Below are positions 61,113 through 64,000 of a DNA stretch of 64,000 nt, in pieces. The notes under the pieces were generated by a model. That model was given only the letters and a program-made list of their open reading frames with translations. It made no database searches and was not told where the DNA came from. Position numbers and translations under genes: made by a program. This DNA comes from Nocardia macrotermitis (GTDB taxonomy: Bacteria > Actinomycetota > Actinomycetes > Mycobacteriales > Mycobacteriaceae), in the NCBI RefSeq assembly GCF_009604405.1, contig NZ_WEGK01000001.1, forward strand, positions 186,001-250,000. The letters run 5' to 3'. Position 1 is the first letter of the stretch. Every line of letters begins with the position of its first letter.

Positions 61113-63239
61113 TTAGGCATCGACGTGCGGCATGCCATTGGCGAAGACGGGTTGGCCGGGCAGGTAGTCCCCCGAGAGCAGGCGTTTGATGATCTTGCCG
61201 GTCTCACCGCGCGGCAGGGATTCCAGGAACGTCACGTCCCGGGGCACCGAGAATCTACTCAGCCGATTGCGGATGTAGGTGCGGATCATGTCCGAATCCA
61301 GCCCGGAGTCCTCGCGTTTGACCACGTAGGCGGCCAGACGCTGGCCGAATTCGTGATCGGGCACCCCGACCACGGCCACATCGGTGATCTGCGGCAGATA
61401 CGACAGCGCCTCCTCCACCGGGCGCGGGAAGACGTTCTCGCCGCCGGAGATGATCATCTCGTCACCGCGCCCGGCGATGAACAACCGGCCCGCGGCGTCG
61501 AGGTAGCCCAGATCGCCGGTGTCCAGCAGGCCGCCGGCCTCCTCGGGCGGCGCGTAGTTGACGTAGCCGTCGAACAGCATGCGGTTGCCGACGAAGATCC
61601 GGCCGGTCGCGCCGATCGGCACCGGACGCCGATCATGGTCCAGCACAGCGATTCTCGTGCCCAGTGGCGGACGTCCCGCGCTGGTCGGCGAGATGCGCAG
61701 ATCCTCGGGCGTGGCGATCGTCGCCCAGGAGACCTCGGTGGATCCGTAGACGTTGTAGAGGATCTCGCCGAACACCTCGGCGAAGCGCAGCACCGTCGCC
61801 GCGGTCAGCGGCGCACCGCAACTGGCGACCACGCGCAGGCTCGACGTGTCGTAACGGGCCCGCTCGGCGACCGGCAGATCCAGGATGCGCTGCACCATGG
61901 TCGGCACGAGAATCAGTGTGCTGGCATTGTTTTCGGCGACCAGCCGCAGACATTCGCGGGCGTCGAACTCGTCCTGCAACACCACCGTCGCGCGCAGGGC
62001 GGTACTCAGCTGCAACGCGGCCAGACCCCAGGTGTGGAACAGCGGCGCGGGAATCACCATGGTCTCGTTCATCTGCCACGGAATCCGGGACAGCAGCGCG
62101 GCCACGGTGCCGAACCCCTTCGGATGCGGCCGCCGGGCACCCTTGGGCGCGCCACTGGTCCCGGAGGTCAGCACGATCAACCGGCCCGGACTCTGGGGGC
62201 GACGGAACTCGTTGTGACCCAGGGCGATCAGATCGTCGATCGAGCGTCGCTCCGGATCGCCGGGCAGCCGATTCGGTTCGGCCACACCGCAATCGGTGCG
62301 ATAGCGGTGCACATCGGAGTTCAGGTAGCGGATCAGCGGGTCCAGATCGTCGTCCACGAACAGGGTGGTGAGCCGATGCCGCTGCACGGTCTCCTCCAGC
62401 TGCCGGGGTGAGAGGCCCGCGTTGAGCAGCACCACGTCGACGCCGAGTTTGCCTGCGGCGACCATGGTTTCGACCGCGCCGACGTGATTGCGGGCCAGCA
62501 GGCCGATCGCGTCGCGCGAGTTCAGGCCCAGTTCCGCGGCCATCGCGCCCGCCAGCGCCTGGGTTCGCTCGTGGATCTGAGTGAAGCTGCGCACGCTGTC
62601 CCGGTCCACGACCGCCGCGCCGTCCGGTTCCCGGACCGCGGCCGCCGCATACCCGCCGCCGAGCGTGAAACCCCAGGTGGCCAGCGAACCGATCTGCCGC
62701 GCACCGTGATCGGGCCGGTAGGTGCGCACCACACCCGAGGCGACCATCTGCCGCAGCACCGCGGCACTGAACGACAACGCCGAATCCTGGCCGTTGACCA
62801 CCGTCGAGGTGGCCGAACCGTGTGCCAGCTGCACCAGCCTGCCCAGCCCCTCGTGGGTCCATGCCTCGAGCCGCTCGTTGTCCAGCGCGGCGACCGCGGG
62901 ATGGATGCGTCCGGGGGCGAAGTAGGTCACCGTCACCCGGATCTGTTCCTCGCGCTGCCGCAACCGCACCGCGACGAAGCTGCCCACTGCCGCGCAACGC
63001 AATTCGAACCGCCGCCCGTGCCCACCGTCGAGCAATCCGATGGTCAGGGTGCGGATCTCGGTGTGCGGGCCGCCCACCCGCACCCGCCACTGCGGCAGAC
63101 CACCGATCGCCTCCACGGGATCGCAGGCGCCGATTCCGGCGAACAGTCGCGCATAGGTGGCGGGGTCGGTGAGCAACTGCCACACTGTGTCCCGGGCGAC
63201 CGGGATATCCGCGGTCACCTCCACGATATCGGTGACCAA
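61113..63239 (-). CDS. SRPBCC domain fused to an acyl-CoA ligase
   Basis: A 708-residue fusion. Residues 1-150 look like an SRPBCC/START-type lipid-binding fold (VEVTADIPVARDTVWQLLTD opening, then alternating strands and a long C-terminal helix). Residues about 205-700 are a complete FadD-type ligase: VLTSGTSGAPKGARR near 355, YNVYGSTEVSW near 490, LDTGDLGYLDAAGRLFIAGR near 575 and a C-terminal RGETGKIIKR with the catalytic Lys. The start is TTG at 63239, supported by GAGGAG seven bases upstream. The N-domain may hold or present the acyl substrate. Divergent from the second antigen 85-like gene. Confidence 0.83.
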   Translation of the reverse strand: MVTDIVEVTADIPVARDTVWQLLTDPATYARLFAGIGACDPVEAIGGLPQWRVRVGGPHTEIRTLTIGLLDGGHGRRFELRCAAVGSFVAVRLRQREEQIRVTVTYFAPGRIHPAVAALDNERLEAWTHEGLGRLVQLAHGSATSTVVNGQDSALSFSAAVLRQMVASGVVRTYRPDHGARQIGSLATWGFTLGGGYAAAAVREPDGAAVVDRDSVRSFTQIHERTQALAGAMAAELGLNSRDAIGLLARNHVGAVETMVAAGKLGVDVVLLNAGLSPRQLEETVQRHRLTTLFVDDDLDPLIRYLNSDVHRYRTDCGVAEPNRLPGDPERRSIDDLIALGHNEFRRPQSPGRLIVLTSGTSGAPKGARRPHPKGFGTVAALLSRIPWQMNETMVIPAPLFHTWGLAALQLSTALRATVVLQDEFDARECLRLVAENNASTLILVPTMVQRILDLPVAERARYDTSSLRVVASCGAPLTAATVLRFAEVFGEILYNVYGSTEVSWATIATPEDLRISPTSAGRPPLGTRIAVLDHDRRPVPIGATGRIFVGNRMLFDGYVNYAPPEEAGGLLDTGDLGYLDAAGRLFIAGRGDEMIISGGENVFPRPVEEALSYLPQITDVAVVGVPDHEFGQRLAAYVVKREDSGLDSDMIRTYIRNRLSRFSVPRDVTFLESLPRGETGKIIKRLLSGDYLPGQPVFANGMPHVDA

Positions 63240-63526
63240 GGTCGTACTCCTCGTTCCTGGCGTGTGGATTCATGTTGCCGAAAATTCACCTCTGCATCGA
63301 GGGATCCCCCGCGCCTCCGGAGAATTCACAGCACCCGGGGGAACACATCCGAGTCGTTCACAGTGGCGCGATCGCGCACATCACCACCGGAAATCGCCGA
63401 TTGTGGTCACTGCCAATGCCTCCGGCATCGGATTGGCGGAAAACCCAAGGCGGGCGCCGAAACCTTGTCCCGCCGCGGACGAGCTCCTAGCGTCGCAGTC
63501 ATCGTGTCCGGCAAGGGAGGCGTCGC
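63240..63526. promoter_or_regulatory. 287-bp divergent promoter region
   Basis: Between the TTG of the SRPBCC-ligase gene and the GTG of the antigen 85-like gene. It must hold both promoters. I see no convincing palindrome or gene. Confidence 0.4.
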
Positions 63527-64000
63527 GTGCACCGTCCGACCGGGCCTCGCCGCTCGCACCGATTCCGCCTCGTTGCGGTGTGCGCGGCGCTGACGCTGGT
63601 GTGCGGGCAGGCGGCGACTCCCGCCGGGGCGTCCCCCACGCGTGCCCGGCCCGCGCCCGACGGTTCGCATCTGCTGACCGCCGTCCCCGGACTCGGGCGG
63701 ATGTTGGATTTGACCGTGTACTCCGCCGCCATGCGTCGCGCGATCTCGGTGGAAGTGCTTGCGCCACCGAATATCTCACGTCACGCGCCGGTGCTGTATC
63801 TGCTCAACGGCATCGACGGCGGCGGCAGTCCGACCGGCTGGAGCGGCGGCGGCAACTGGCTCACCCGCACCGATACCGCGCGGTTCTTCGCGGACAAGCA
63901 GGTCACCGTGGTCATGCCGGTGGGTGGGGCGGGCAGTTTCTTCGCCGATTGGCGCGCGGATGATCCGGTGCACGGCCGTCAGCGCTGGACCACCTTTCTC
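63527..64000 (+). CDS. Secreted antigen 85-like mycolyltransferase/esterase, partial (3' end cut by window)
   Basis: The first 158 codons of a second antigen 85-like protein. GTG at 63527 has AAGGGAGG six bases upstream. Residues 1-36 are a signal peptide ending near AGA. The body matches the paralog at 8031 closely: PDGSHLLTAVPGLGRM, VYSAAM, APVLYLLNG, FFADKQVTVVMPVGG and GRQRWTTFL. The nucleophile Ser and His would lie beyond the window. The true start is out of frame with longer open frames here, so it is easily missed. Confidence 0.87.
   Translation, partial: MHRPTGPRRSHRFRLVAVCAALTLVCGQAATPAGASPTRARPAPDGSHLLTAVPGLGRMLDLTVYSAAMRRAISVEVLAPPNISRHAPVLYLLNGIDGGGSPTGWSGGGNWLTRTDTARFFADKQVTVVMPVGGAGSFFADWRADDPVHGRQRWTTFL

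Overview
The window is high-GC actinobacterial DNA, most likely from a mycolic-acid-containing member of the Mycobacteriales, with Nocardia the best guess. The reasons are two secreted antigen 85-like mycolyltransferase/esterase paralogs (8031-9134 and 63527 to the window end), a GpgS-type glucosyl-3-phosphoglycerate synthase, a PapA-like acyltransferase, many FadD/FAAL enzymes and four intact P450s. I see no rRNA, tRNA, CRISPR array, insertion sequence or phage gene. Almost everything concerns lipid building, tailoring or scavenging. Genes sit in tight operons with many 4-bp start/stop overlaps.

Layout. (1) 27-1679: a PucR-type regulator interrupted by 22 pentapeptide repeats. (2) 2091-7789, minus strand: PapA-like acyltransferase, MFS exporter, GT39-type membrane glycosyltransferase and GpgS, which looks like a glycolipid assembly and export operon. 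(3) 8031-9134: antigen 85-like protein. (4) 9138-17411, minus strand: membrane desaturase, ACP, CFA-type methyltransferase, P450, FAAL, hotdog thioesterase, P450, alpha/beta hydrolase and a small P-loop kinase. A decayed P450 remnant (about 17540-17868), an intact P450 and a flavoprotein oxygenase (to 20580) lie upstream. (5) 20835-25824, plus strand: a second set of FAAL, short di-iron protein, hotdog protein, ACP, CFA-type methyltransferase and acyl-ACP desaturase. Regions 4 and 5 are two divergent, functionally parallel cassettes for modifying ACP-bound fatty acids. (6) 25876-29504: thioesterase, P450, a secreted protein of unknown function and a PDR-type 2Fe-2S reductase. (7) 29652-37423, plus strand: acyl-CoA dehydrogenase, hotdog protein, lipase-like hydrolase, then a Ugp-type ABC importer with a GpdQ-like phosphodiesterase between its genes. 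This fits scavenging of glycerolipid breakdown products. (8) 37499-56642, minus strand: LysR regulator, acyl ligase, flavin reductase, SGNH hydrolase, a PfaA-like megasynthase (KS-AT-ACPx3-KR-DH), a PfaC-like multi-hotdog dehydratase, a PfaD enoyl reductase, then an AccD-AccA fusion, biotin carrier protein and biotin carboxylase. This is a compact PUFA-synthase-like secondary lipid operon with its own malonyl-CoA supply. (9) 57065-60838: a TetR regulator with two matching operators, two MDR oxidoreductases and a GlxA/AraC regulator. (10) 61113-63239: an SRPBCC-acyl ligase fusion, then the second antigen 85-like gene, cut by the window edge.

How the parts may work together (inference): the Pfa-like operon makes an unusual, probably polyunsaturated acyl chain from locally made malonyl-CoA. 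The two FAAL/ACP cassettes activate and hold fatty acids on stand-alone carriers for desaturation, methylation and P450 oxidation. PapA, GT39, MFS and antigen 85-like proteins could then attach such chains to a sugar and place the product in the cell envelope. No dedicated phosphopantetheinyl transferase or chain-length-factor ketosynthase is visible, so these would have to come from elsewhere or be dispensable.
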